Below, piece by piece: positions 1-7,113 of a stretch of 64,000 nt of DNA. Each line of letters starts with the position of its first letter. The first letter of the stretch is position 1. Under the pieces are notes generated by a model. It was not told the DNA's origin, made no database searches, and saw only the letters and a program-made list of their open reading frames with translations. Origin of the DNA: Neptuniibacter sp048548695 (lineage in GTDB: Bacteria; Pseudomonadota; Gammaproteobacteria; Pseudomonadales; Balneatricaceae); NCBI RefSeq assembly GCF_048548695.1, contig NZ_JBLYIF010000001.1; one strand, given 5' to 3'. A program made the position numbers and the translations under genes.

Positions 1-1
1 T

Positions 2-77
2 GGGCGTGTAGCTCAGTTGGGAGAGCGTCGCCCTTACAAGGCGAATGTCGGGAGTTCGAGCCTCTCCACGCCCACCA
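2..77 (+). tRNA. tRNA-Val (anticodon UAC)
   Basis: A 76-nt cloverleaf. The acceptor arm GGGCGTG pairs with CACGCCC, followed by discriminator A and an encoded CCA. The anticodon stem TCGCC/GGCGA encloses the loop CTTACAA, giving anticodon TAC (Val, reads GUA/GUG). The T-arm has the canonical GTTCGAG. It sits at the very start of the window, so it may be the last of a tRNA cluster lying upstream; no T-run terminator follows directly. Confidence 0.97.
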
Positions 78-235
78 CTTCACGATATTCTGTTTAAACT
101 TTCCCTCATTACCTGTATTCTGCCGCCGACACACTGCATCTATAATCAGAGTAAGTAAAACTACATCTGCTTTGTTGTGCATCTATTTGTACAACAAATT
201 TACATTGACGTTACAACCTATGGAATAAAAACAAC

Positions 236-1156
236 ATGCATAGGGTTGATGGTTACAAGCTGTTATCGCTTTGTCCGGATCCGGTCATCGGTGTTGATGG
301 CAAGGGTCTGGTAGAGGTATTTAATCCTGCCGCTGAAGCCTTGCTGGGTTTTGACGCTGCGTCTGTTATTGGTCGCAAAAATATTGTGGAGCTATATCCA
401 GATCTGGAGACGGCTAAAACCATTAAACGCTTGATTCTGTCTGAGCGTTATGGTCCCTCCGGTTCATTGGAAGGTCTTGAGACCAATGTTAAAAACGCCG
501 CTGGTTTTACGATTCCGGTTCGCTTGTCTGCGGCTATCGTGGATAAAGCAGCAGGCAGCAGTATTGGTTTCTTTCATGATCTTACCGCCCGCAGAGACCT
601 TGAATTCCGCTTAAAACAGTTGTCGATTACTGATGAACTAACAGCCCTTTATAATCAGCGGCATTTTTATAATGTCTTGGCATCTGAGATCAGTCGCGCC
701 CAACGTTACAGTCATCGTTTAAGTCTGGTATGTCTCGATCTTGATCATTTTAAATCGGTAAATGACTCTTATGGGCATCTGGAAGGCGACCGGATTTTAA
801 CCTTGATTGGCGAGGTGATGCTGAGTTGTATTCGACAAGGTGATACGGCGTTCCGTTATGGCGGTGATGAATTCATGCTGTTGCTACCAGAAACGGATTT
901 GGCAGATGCGCGCAAGATTGCCGAGCGCATTAGACTGTCGTTTAACCGCCAATGTCGCTACAGCGTTGATCAGCTGGAAAATTCTCTGGTGCAGGTGGCA
1001 ATGAGCCTGGGGGTAACGGAAACGGATGGTTTTGAGGCGGTAGATAATCTGGTGCAGCGCGCTGACCAGGCAATGTATCAAGCCAAACAGCAGGGGGGAA
1101 ACCTTACTGTATTGTTGCGTTACCACGCAAGGCGTCGTGGCCATGGGGCTGTTTAA
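236..1156 (+). CDS. PAS-GGDEF diguanylate cyclase
   Basis: Predicted cytoplasmic diguanylate cyclase, 306 aa, making cyclic di-GMP from two GTP. A PAS sensor domain covers about residues 5-125 (PDPVIGVDGKG, FHDLTARRD). The GGDEF domain follows at about 130-300, with the active-site loop RYGGDEF at 207-213. An inhibitory I-site RQGD lies at 200-203, five residues upstream, so product feedback is likely. No membrane segment is seen, so the PAS domain probably senses a soluble ligand or cofactor; which one cannot be read from sequence. The ATG at 236 is the first in frame; the Shine-Dalgarno is weak. It stands alone between the tRNA and a convergent small ORF whose stop abuts its own. Confidence 0.93.
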   Translation: MHRVDGYKLLSLCPDPVIGVDGKGLVEVFNPAAEALLGFDAASVIGRKNIVELYPDLETAKTIKRLILSERYGPSGSLEGLETNVKNAAGFTIPVRLSAAIVDKAAGSSIGFFHDLTARRDLEFRLKQLSITDELTALYNQRHFYNVLASEISRAQRYSHRLSLVCLDLDHFKSVNDSYGHLEGDRILTLIGEVMLSCIRQGDTAFRYGGDEFMLLLPETDLADARKIAERIRLSFNRQCRYSVDQLENSLVQVAMSLGVTETDGFEAVDNLVQRADQAMYQAKQQGGNLTVLLRYHARRRGHGAV

Positions 1157-1243
1157 CTACAGTTCTTCAGCATCCCCTAGGTTTTCTTCGTCGTCAAACT
1201 CTTCCGCGCCGGTGTTCAGTAGCTCTTCTTGATAATCGTCCAT
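1157..1243 (-). CDS. possible 28-aa acidic microprotein
   Basis: A 29-codon reading frame on the minus strand starts MDDYQEELLNTG and ends in GDAEEL. Thirteen of 28 residues are Asp or Glu. The ATG at 1243 is preceded by AAGAGAA at a spacing of about 5, a usable Shine-Dalgarno. The stop codon lies directly next to the stop of the convergent cyclase gene, which uses the gap exactly as two converging genes would. I recognise no family and do not assign a function. It could also be a chance ORF: it is short, and I saw no convincing promoter compatible with the start. Conservation of the acidic pattern in relatives would decide. Confidence 0.4.
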   Translation of the reverse strand: MDDYQEELLNTGAEEFDDEENLGDAEEL

Positions 1244-1298
1244 AGCATTTCTCTTGTGATAGTTTGAGAGCACCATAACTGCAATAGATGTCGTTTTA

Positions 1299-2219
1299 AT
1301 GACGGTCTCCGACAAACAATCTGCTTGGCTGCATCGTATCCCAGTGCCGCGAGTCCAGCCGCTGCAATTAACCCTATTCGCACAAAACCAAGTGAAGGTG
1401 TCGTTGCTGCGTCTTGATCAGATAGACGAGGGGTTGTCCGGCAATAAGTGGTTTAAGCTGAAGTACAATTTGCAGCATGCTGTACAGCATGGCTATCGGC
1501 AGCTACTGAGTTTCGGCGGTGCCTACTCCAACCATATTCATGCTTTGGCTTGGGCGGGTGCCAGGTTGGGTGTGCCGACTGTAGGTATTATCCGAGGAGA
1601 GCCGGTTTACGCGACCAATCCCACTCTGACAGATGCGCAACGTTGGGGTATGCAGTTACAGTTTGTTGACCGGAAAACCTACCGTTTACGGTATCAGCAG
1701 GATTACTTGGACCAGTTGCAAGAGCGTTATCCGGACAGTTGGATTGTGCCGGAAGGGGGCAGTAATGCGCTAGCGTTGAAAGGGTGCTCGGAGATTTTAT
1801 CTGCTGATTTGCTGCATGCGGTGCAGCCAGACTGTGTCATCCTTCCTTGTGGTACAGGTGGCACGTTGGCGGGTTTGGTACAGTCATGGCCTGAGTTGAA
1901 TATCCTGGGTGTTCCAGTGTTAAAACAGGCCGCATTTTTACAGCAGGATATACAGCAGTTGCTGGATCAGGTGGGGTGTCATAATGCTAATCGCTGGCAG
2001 CTGGATCTGCATGGTGCATTTGGTGGCTATGCTAAAACCTGCCCTGAGCTGGAGACATTCATGGCGCAGTTTTACCGGTTGACCGGTATTGAACTTGATG
2101 TCGTTTATACTGGCAAAATGCTGTTGCGACTGTGCCAGTTGATTGAAACGGGTTATTTTTCCCCCGGTAGCAGCATACTGGCACTGCATACTGGTGGATT
2201 ACAGGGTAATAGGGGTTAA
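1299..2219 (+). CDS. PLP-dependent D-cysteine desulfhydrase / ACC deaminase family
   Basis: Fold-type II PLP enzyme of 306 aa, in the 1-aminocyclopropane-1-carboxylate deaminase / D-cysteine desulfhydrase family. The PLP lysine is expected in the motif LSGNKWFKLKY (K50). The cofactor/substrate loop FGGAYSNHIHALA lies at about 72-84, the phosphate-binding glycine loop is PCGTGGTLAG, and the C-terminus is ALHTGGLQG, as in bacterial desulfhydrase-like members. Substrate cannot be fixed from sequence; in gammaproteobacteria this subgroup is usually annotated as a deaminase/D-cysteine desulfhydrase. Start ATG 1299 has a poor Shine-Dalgarno; an ATG shortly upstream meets a stop after two codons. 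It is separated by 117 bp from nadK. Confidence 0.85.
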   Translation: MTVSDKQSAWLHRIPVPRVQPLQLTLFAQNQVKVSLLRLDQIDEGLSGNKWFKLKYNLQHAVQHGYRQLLSFGGAYSNHIHALAWAGARLGVPTVGIIRGEPVYATNPTLTDAQRWGMQLQFVDRKTYRLRYQQDYLDQLQERYPDSWIVPEGGSNALALKGCSEILSADLLHAVQPDCVILPCGTGGTLAGLVQSWPELNILGVPVLKQAAFLQQDIQQLLDQVGCHNANRWQLDLHGAFGGYAKTCPELETFMAQFYRLTGIELDVVYTGKMLLRLCQLIETGYFSPGSSILALHTGGLQGNRG

Positions 2220-2336
2220 AAGCGTCTGCTGGTTCGTAATACAATCGAGTTATAGCTTAATTCAGCGCAGTGCTTCAGGCTGCCTGATCATGGTTGCTGG
2301 TCACCAGCCTTTCTCAGCATTCTGTCCGGAGATCAA

Positions 2337-3227
2337 ATGGACTGTTTTCGCAATATCGGCCTGATAGGTCGTCACGGCAGCAAGGCTGTCATTGATACCC
2401 TGAAACACCTGGTGCGCTTTCTGGGTGATCGCGGTCTGAACTGTATTCTTGATGACAGTATTGCTGACATGCTGCCCGGCCACGGTCAGCAGGTGTGTAC
2501 CCAGAAAATGATGGGTGAGATCTGCGATCTGGTGATTGTGGTTGGCGGTGATGGCAGCTTGCTGGGTGCGGCGCGCTCTTTGGCTCAGTACCATGTGCCA
2601 GTGCTTGGCGTAAACCGCGGCAACCTAGGCTTTCTGACAGATATCTCTCCGGCTGATATTGAAGAGAAAGTGGTTGAGGTACTGGAAGGCAAATACACCG
2701 TGGACAGCCGTTTCCTGCTGGATGTGATTGTGAAACGTGATGGCGTACCGATTGGTGAAGCCTCTGCGCTGAACGACTGTGTGCTGCACCCGGGTAAAGC
2801 TGCCCGTATGATTCAGTTTGAACTCTACATTGAGGGTCAGTTTGTCTACACGCAGCGCTCTGATGGTCTGATTATCTCAACGCCTACTGGCTCAACAGCC
2901 TATTCGTTGTCTGGTGGTGGTCCGATCATGCATCCAAAACTAGACGCCATGGTGCTGGTGCCGATGTTTCCTCATACCCTCTCCAGTCGACCGATTGTTG
3001 TAAACGGTAACAGTGAGCTAAAAATGGTGATCAGCAGTGAACATGGCAGTTATCCGACGGTGTCCTGCGACGGACAAAATCACATCAACTGTGCGCCGGG
3101 TGACACCATAACAGTGCACAAAAAGCCGCATAAACTGAAATTGCTGCACCCACTTAATTACGACTTCTATAGCACCTGCCGAGAGAAACTGGGCTGGGGC
3201 ACTAAGCTGGGAGAGTCGGGTGAGTAG
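2337..3227 (+). CDS. nadK: NAD(+) kinase
   Basis: ATP-NAD kinase, 296 aa, phosphorylating NAD to NADP in the cytoplasm. The signature GGDGS is at 70-74, followed by NRGNLGFLTDI (about 93-103), NDCVLH, and the NAD-binding segment STPTGSTAYSLSGGGPI. Length matches the family (E. coli 292). Start ATG 2337 has a clear Shine-Dalgarno, CGGAG, six bases upstream. The last eight bases overlap the GTG start of the next gene, so the two are likely translationally coupled. The order nadK, metallophosphoesterase, rhomboid is the one I recall for Pseudomonas. Confidence 0.97.
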   Translation: MDCFRNIGLIGRHGSKAVIDTLKHLVRFLGDRGLNCILDDSIADMLPGHGQQVCTQKMMGEICDLVIVVGGDGSLLGAARSLAQYHVPVLGVNRGNLGFLTDISPADIEEKVVEVLEGKYTVDSRFLLDVIVKRDGVPIGEASALNDCVLHPGKAARMIQFELYIEGQFVYTQRSDGLIISTPTGSTAYSLSGGGPIMHPKLDAMVLVPMFPHTLSSRPIVVNGNSELKMVISSEHGSYPTVSCDGQNHINCAPGDTITVHKKPHKLKLLHPLNYDFYSTCREKLGWGTKLGESGE

Positions 3228-4215
3228 TGTCAGGCAAGGTTATGACCTGATTGGTGATGTGCATGGTTGTGCACTGAGCCTTGAATTGCTGTTGCAAAAG
3301 ATGGGCTACAGCAAACGCAATGGTGTCTACTCTCACCCCCAGCGCAAAGTGATTTTTCTGGGGGATATTATCGACCGTGGTCCACGCATTCGTGAAGCGT
3401 TGCATATCGTGCGTGATATGGTCGAAGCGGGCTATGCCCACATTGTGATGGGCAACCATGAGTATAATTACCTCTGTTATTGCACCCCCGCTGAGGATGG
3501 TAGCCAGGAACCCTATCTGCGTGAGCATACGCCACGCCATTTTCGTATTCTGGCTGAAACGCTGGAGCAGTTTGCCAACTATCCGGCAGAACAGGCTGAG
3601 TTCCAGCAGTGGATGATGCAGATGCCGCTGTTTCTTGAGTTTGAGCATTTTCGGGTGGTGCATGCCTGTTGGCATCAAAGCCTGATTGACCGCTTTAATC
3701 TGCTTTACCCGGATCACTGCATTGATCCAGCCTTCTTGCATCGTTCATCCCGGCGTGGAACCTTTGAATGGGCGTTGATGGATCGGTTGTTGCGTGGCAC
3801 GCATTTAGTCTTGCCAAATGATGAAGTCATTGTCAGTCGGGATGGTTTTGAACGCCGTTTTTTCCGCACTAAATTCTGGATGAAAGACCCGCAGACTTAC
3901 GCCGATGTCGTGTTCCAGCCTGATCCATTGCCTGAGCATGTTGCCCGAAAACAGCTGACTGAAACTGATCATAATGACTTGCTGTACTACGGCGAAGAGC
4001 AAAAGCCTTTGTTTATTGGCCATTACTGGCGTGAGGGCATCCCTGAACCTATAACCCCTAATATCGCTTGTTTGGATTACAGTGCTGTGAAATTTGGCAA
4101 ACTGGTGGCATATCGGTTAGACGATGAAACCGCACTACGCAGTGACAAATTTATTTGGGTCGACGTGCAGAAAGAGATCGCTGATAAGTTAGGGTTATCT
4201 CCACAAGGGAACTGA
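3220..4215 (+). CDS. calcineurin-like metallophosphoesterase
   Basis: Metal-dependent phosphoesterase, 331 aa. All core motifs of the calcineurin-like fold are present: GDVHG at 12-16, GDIIDRGP at 48-55 and GNHEYN at 78-83, with a later metal-ligand His in FIGHYWREG. Members resembling PrpE/ApaH act on phosphoproteins or dinucleoside polyphosphates, but the true substrate here is unknown. Start is GTG 3220 inside the 3' end of nadK, preceded by GGGAG; a later start would remove the first metal motif. The stop abuts the ATG of glpG. The tight packing with nadK suggests a nucleotide-related role, which is inference only. Confidence 0.9.
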   Translation: MSSVRQGYDLIGDVHGCALSLELLLQKMGYSKRNGVYSHPQRKVIFLGDIIDRGPRIREALHIVRDMVEAGYAHIVMGNHEYNYLCYCTPAEDGSQEPYLREHTPRHFRILAETLEQFANYPAEQAEFQQWMMQMPLFLEFEHFRVVHACWHQSLIDRFNLLYPDHCIDPAFLHRSSRRGTFEWALMDRLLRGTHLVLPNDEVIVSRDGFERRFFRTKFWMKDPQTYADVVFQPDPLPEHVARKQLTETDHNDLLYYGEEQKPLFIGHYWREGIPEPITPNIACLDYSAVKFGKLVAYRLDDETALRSDKFIWVDVQKEIADKLGLSPQGN

Positions 4216-5079
4216 ATGATCAAAATTCTGGAACTGCCGCTTGAGGATGACCTGTCTGAATTTACTGGTTTCCTCTGGCAGCAGGAGATACCGCACCGTG
4301 TGGTAGCGAGTGATGGTTTGCAGCACCTGCTGCTGGCTAACCCTGCTGATGCCGAACAGGTGCTGGGGATTTATCGGCTGTGGCAGGAAGGGCAGGATCT
4401 GGCTCAGATACGCCTGGTTCGTTCGGTTCCTCGTCGGCAGCGTAGTTTTGGTCAAATGCTGGTTTACTGCTGGGTGTGTGCCTTGTTGATTGGTGCCGGC
4501 TTGATGCTGACTCTGCTGATTAACTTCGGCCAGAACTTTCCATTGCTGCATCACCTCACCATCGTAGAGGTGTCCCGCCAGGGCCAGTATCTGCTTAGCT
4601 CAGGGCTGTCAGATACGGTGGAAAGTTTTCAACTGTGGCGTTTTCTGACCCCCATATTCCTGCACTTCTCGCCCCCCCATCTGCTGTTTAATCTGCTGTG
4701 GATCTGGGTAGTTGGCAGTCGTATTGAATTTTCACAGGGCCACAGAGCCTTGTTATTACTGGCGGTATTTTCAGGCATCTGTTCTAACCTGGCTCAGTAC
4801 TGGGATAGTGGCCCGATGTTTGGCGGACTATCCGGTGTCGTGTTTGCGCTGTTTGGTTATGCCTGGTTGTGGGACCGGTTGTATCCGACGCAACGGTTGG
4901 GACTGCCACCGGCAATGATGGGTTTTATGCTGCTCTGGTTGGCACTGGGTTATACCGGTATGCTGTCTGCTCTTGGTTTTGGCAATATTGCCAATACTGC
5001 TCACCTGGCCGGGCTTGTCGCCGGTTTAGCATTTGTCCCGTTGGGACGTTGGCTGATGAAAGCCAGAGGTAAGACATGA
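4216..5079 (+). CDS. glpG: rhomboid intramembrane serine protease GlpG
   Basis: Inner-membrane protease, 287 aa (E. coli GlpG 276). An N-terminal cytoplasmic domain of about 80 residues is followed by six predicted helices. Catalytic Ser206 lies in GLSG (204-207) and His263 in ANTAHLAG; the HLLFN motif (His155, Asn159) that builds the oxyanion region is also present. The dyad is intact, so the enzyme should be active on single-pass membrane substrates. The ATG follows the upstream stop with no gap, and the 3' end overlaps the next gene by the sequence ATGA. Confidence 0.93.
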   Translation: MIKILELPLEDDLSEFTGFLWQQEIPHRVVASDGLQHLLLANPADAEQVLGIYRLWQEGQDLAQIRLVRSVPRRQRSFGQMLVYCWVCALLIGAGLMLTLLINFGQNFPLLHHLTIVEVSRQGQYLLSSGLSDTVESFQLWRFLTPIFLHFSPPHLLFNLLWIWVVGSRIEFSQGHRALLLLAVFSGICSNLAQYWDSGPMFGGLSGVVFALFGYAWLWDRLYPTQRLGLPPAMMGFMLLWLALGYTGMLSALGFGNIANTAHLAGLVAGLAFVPLGRWLMKARGKT

Positions 5080-5942
5080 CGCCCGGATTGTTACCACCAC
5101 AGGTTCAAAAACTGTATCAGCAGCAGCTGAATTCACTGCCTGATACGGTGACAGGCAGATACCAGAATACCGAGTTAGGCCAGGTTTGGTTGTTGGAAGC
5201 CGGTGATCCGCAAGCACCGGTGCTAATGGCATTGCATGGCCTGCAAACCCCGGCACCGTTTCTCATGGAGATGTTGCTGCCGTTAACTGAGCATTATCGG
5301 ATTATCTGTCCAGATATTCCGGGTCAGGCGGGGCATAGCGGCTTAGTGGCTCCTCTGCCGGTACAGCAGGGTTATGCCTATTGGCTAGGCAAGTTAATGG
5401 ATGCTCTGGAACTGCCGGCATGCGCTATGTTGGGTATGTCGTTTGGCGGCGCTATCTTGCTTGATGCGGCCTCCTTGATGCCAGAGCGAATTTCAGCCGC
5501 ATCCCTCTGGGTGCCGGCAGGTTTCTTTCGCCCGGTATGGCGGCCTATCAAGAGTTTGCTACTGCCGGTACTGAGTTTTAAGTTGAACAGTGACCAGCCA
5601 CACTTTGACCGCATGATGGACCCTCTGCTCGGTCAAAACTGGCCAGAGTTAAAGGCATATTATTACGCAGTGCAGGAAGCGGGTTTGCCGCTGGTACTGA
5701 TTCCGCCGGGGCCTTTTGGTCCTGAGCAATTGCAGTCATTGCAGGCCCCAGTGCAACTGGTGGTAGCAGAGCAGGATATCTATTTTGCTCCAGATAAGCT
5801 GATCAAACTGGCTCAATATGCCTTGCCTGAGTTAGCAGATCTGCTGCGCCTGGATGACCTGCATGTGCCGAGCCCGGAGCATCGGGCGTTGATGGCGCAG
5901 CGGTTGGGGGCTTTCCTGCATCGGCACACAGCCGGTGTGTGA
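5076..5942 (+). CDS. alpha/beta hydrolase
   Basis: Soluble alpha/beta hydrolase, 288 aa. The oxyanion HG motif ALHG is at 52-55, the nucleophile elbow GMSFG at 120-124 (Ser122), the acid is probably in VVAEQDIYFAP, and the catalytic His in LDDLHVPSPEH. No signal peptide is visible. The ATG overlaps the end of glpG by four bases, so the two are probably translated together. Substrate is unknown; the family spans esterases, dehalogenases and C-C hydrolases, and nothing in the neighbourhood narrows it. Confidence 0.88.
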   Translation: MTPGLLPPQVQKLYQQQLNSLPDTVTGRYQNTELGQVWLLEAGDPQAPVLMALHGLQTPAPFLMEMLLPLTEHYRIICPDIPGQAGHSGLVAPLPVQQGYAYWLGKLMDALELPACAMLGMSFGGAILLDAASLMPERISAASLWVPAGFFRPVWRPIKSLLLPVLSFKLNSDQPHFDRMMDPLLGQNWPELKAYYYAVQEAGLPLVLIPPGPFGPEQLQSLQAPVQLVVAEQDIYFAPDKLIKLAQYALPELADLLRLDDLHVPSPEHRALMAQRLGAFLHRHTAGV

Positions 5943-5979
5943 TAAACTACAGGCAGTATAATTGTCGGATAGTAACACC

Positions 5980-6246
5980 ATGAATTACGAAGAACTGATT
6001 CAAAATATGACCCCGGATATGCACCAGTCGCTGCAGCGGGCTGTGGAGCTGGGCAAATGGCCGGATGGTCGTAAACTTACGCCTGAGCAACGTGAAACCT
6101 GTCTGCGCGCAGTGATTGCCTATGATTACCAGAAGAAACCGGAACAGGATCGGGTAGGTTATATCGATCGTACCCGCCCTGATGGCACCCAACATGGTTC
6201 TGACCCGTTGGCACCCGATACCATCAAAATTCTCAACGACCATTAA
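5980..6246 (+). CDS. YeaC family protein (DUF1315)
   Basis: Small soluble protein of 88 aa beginning MNYEELIQNMTPD, which is the typical start of the YeaC/DUF1315 family. The middle contains GKWPDGRKLTPEQ and a conserved YIDRTRPDG near the C-terminus. A TTG 18 bases upstream would add six residues, but ATG 5980 has GGAT at a sensible distance and matches the family start. The function of the family is unknown. It lies between the hydrolase and DUF2797, the same order I recall upstream of pepN in Pseudomonas. Confidence 0.88.
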   Translation: MNYEELIQNMTPDMHQSLQRAVELGKWPDGRKLTPEQRETCLRAVIAYDYQKKPEQDRVGYIDRTRPDGTQHGSDPLAPDTIKILNDH

Positions 6247-6269
6247 ATACAGGCATTAAGCGACTCTTC

Positions 6270-7097
6270 ATGCAACCACTGGCAACCGGTGCATTACAGA
6301 AAATGCGCAGTACCCTGGCCGACTCTGTGCAGTATTCGCTGCCGGTTGGTGATTCTGAAATCCCCTTGAATGCGCTGCTGGGTCAGCCGATCAGACTGAG
6401 TTATCAGGGGGCAATTAACTGTACGGCGTGCGGTCGGAAGACCAAAAAAAGTTTCAGTCAGGGTTACTGCTATCCCTGCTTTACGCGCTTACCCCAATGC
6501 GATCAGTGCATTGTAAAACCCGAACTTTGTCACTTTCATGAAGGCACCTGCCGGGATGCCGAATGGGGTGAGGCCCACTGTTTTCAGGACCATATCGTTT
6601 ACCTGGCCAACTCCTCAGGTGTCAAAGTTGGTATTACCCGCGGTACTCAGGTACCCACCCGTTGGATTGACCAGGGGGCGATTCAAGCGTTACCCGTTTT
6701 TCGTGTGGCGAATCGTTTGATATCCGGGCAGGTGGAACGTCTGCTTGGTGAGCATGTCAGTGATAAAACCAACTGGCGAACCATGTTGAAAAATGATGTG
6801 ACCGAGCTGGATCTGCCTCAGTTGCGTGATCAGTTGTTACAAACGTGCCAGGCTGGGCTTGCTGAGTTGACGGAGCGTCATGGTTTGCAGGGAGTGCAGC
6901 CTTTGCCGGGTGCCGAGATGGTGCACATCAACTACCCGGCGTTGCAGTATCCAACCAAGGTGGTCAGTTTTAATCTGGATAAGAACCCTGAAGTTGAAGG
7001 GGTGCTGCTGGCAATCAAGGGTCAGTATCTGATACTCGATACCGGTGTTATCAATATTCGCAAATATACAGCATATCAGGTGACGCTGTTCGCCTGA
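6270..7097 (+). CDS. DUF2797 protein with zinc-binding cysteines and GIY-YIG-like segment
   Basis: A 275-aa protein matching DUF2797. The N-terminal half has paired cysteines typical of a zinc site (CTACGRKTKK, GYCYPCF, CDQCIVKPELC, HEGTC). This is followed by the segment HIVYLANSSGVKVGIT, which resembles the core strand of GIY-YIG nucleases (VYLA...VKVGIT) with a following PTRWIDQGA. Whether it cuts DNA is unknown; no experimental role is known to me. It sits 16 bp before pepN and is likely cotranscribed with it. Start ATG 6270 is the first Met in frame after the upstream stop. Confidence 0.87.
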   Translation: MQPLATGALQKMRSTLADSVQYSLPVGDSEIPLNALLGQPIRLSYQGAINCTACGRKTKKSFSQGYCYPCFTRLPQCDQCIVKPELCHFHEGTCRDAEWGEAHCFQDHIVYLANSSGVKVGITRGTQVPTRWIDQGAIQALPVFRVANRLISGQVERLLGEHVSDKTNWRTMLKNDVTELDLPQLRDQLLQTCQAGLAELTERHGLQGVQPLPGAEMVHINYPALQYPTKVVSFNLDKNPEVEGVLLAIKGQYLILDTGVINIRKYTAYQVTLFA

Positions 7098-7113
7098 TGC
7101 GTGAGGAAGGTTC

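Noticed and set aside
9..235. Second tRNA after tRNA-Val
   Set aside because: No further cloverleaf or CCA-ending acceptor arm is found before the diguanylate cyclase gene.
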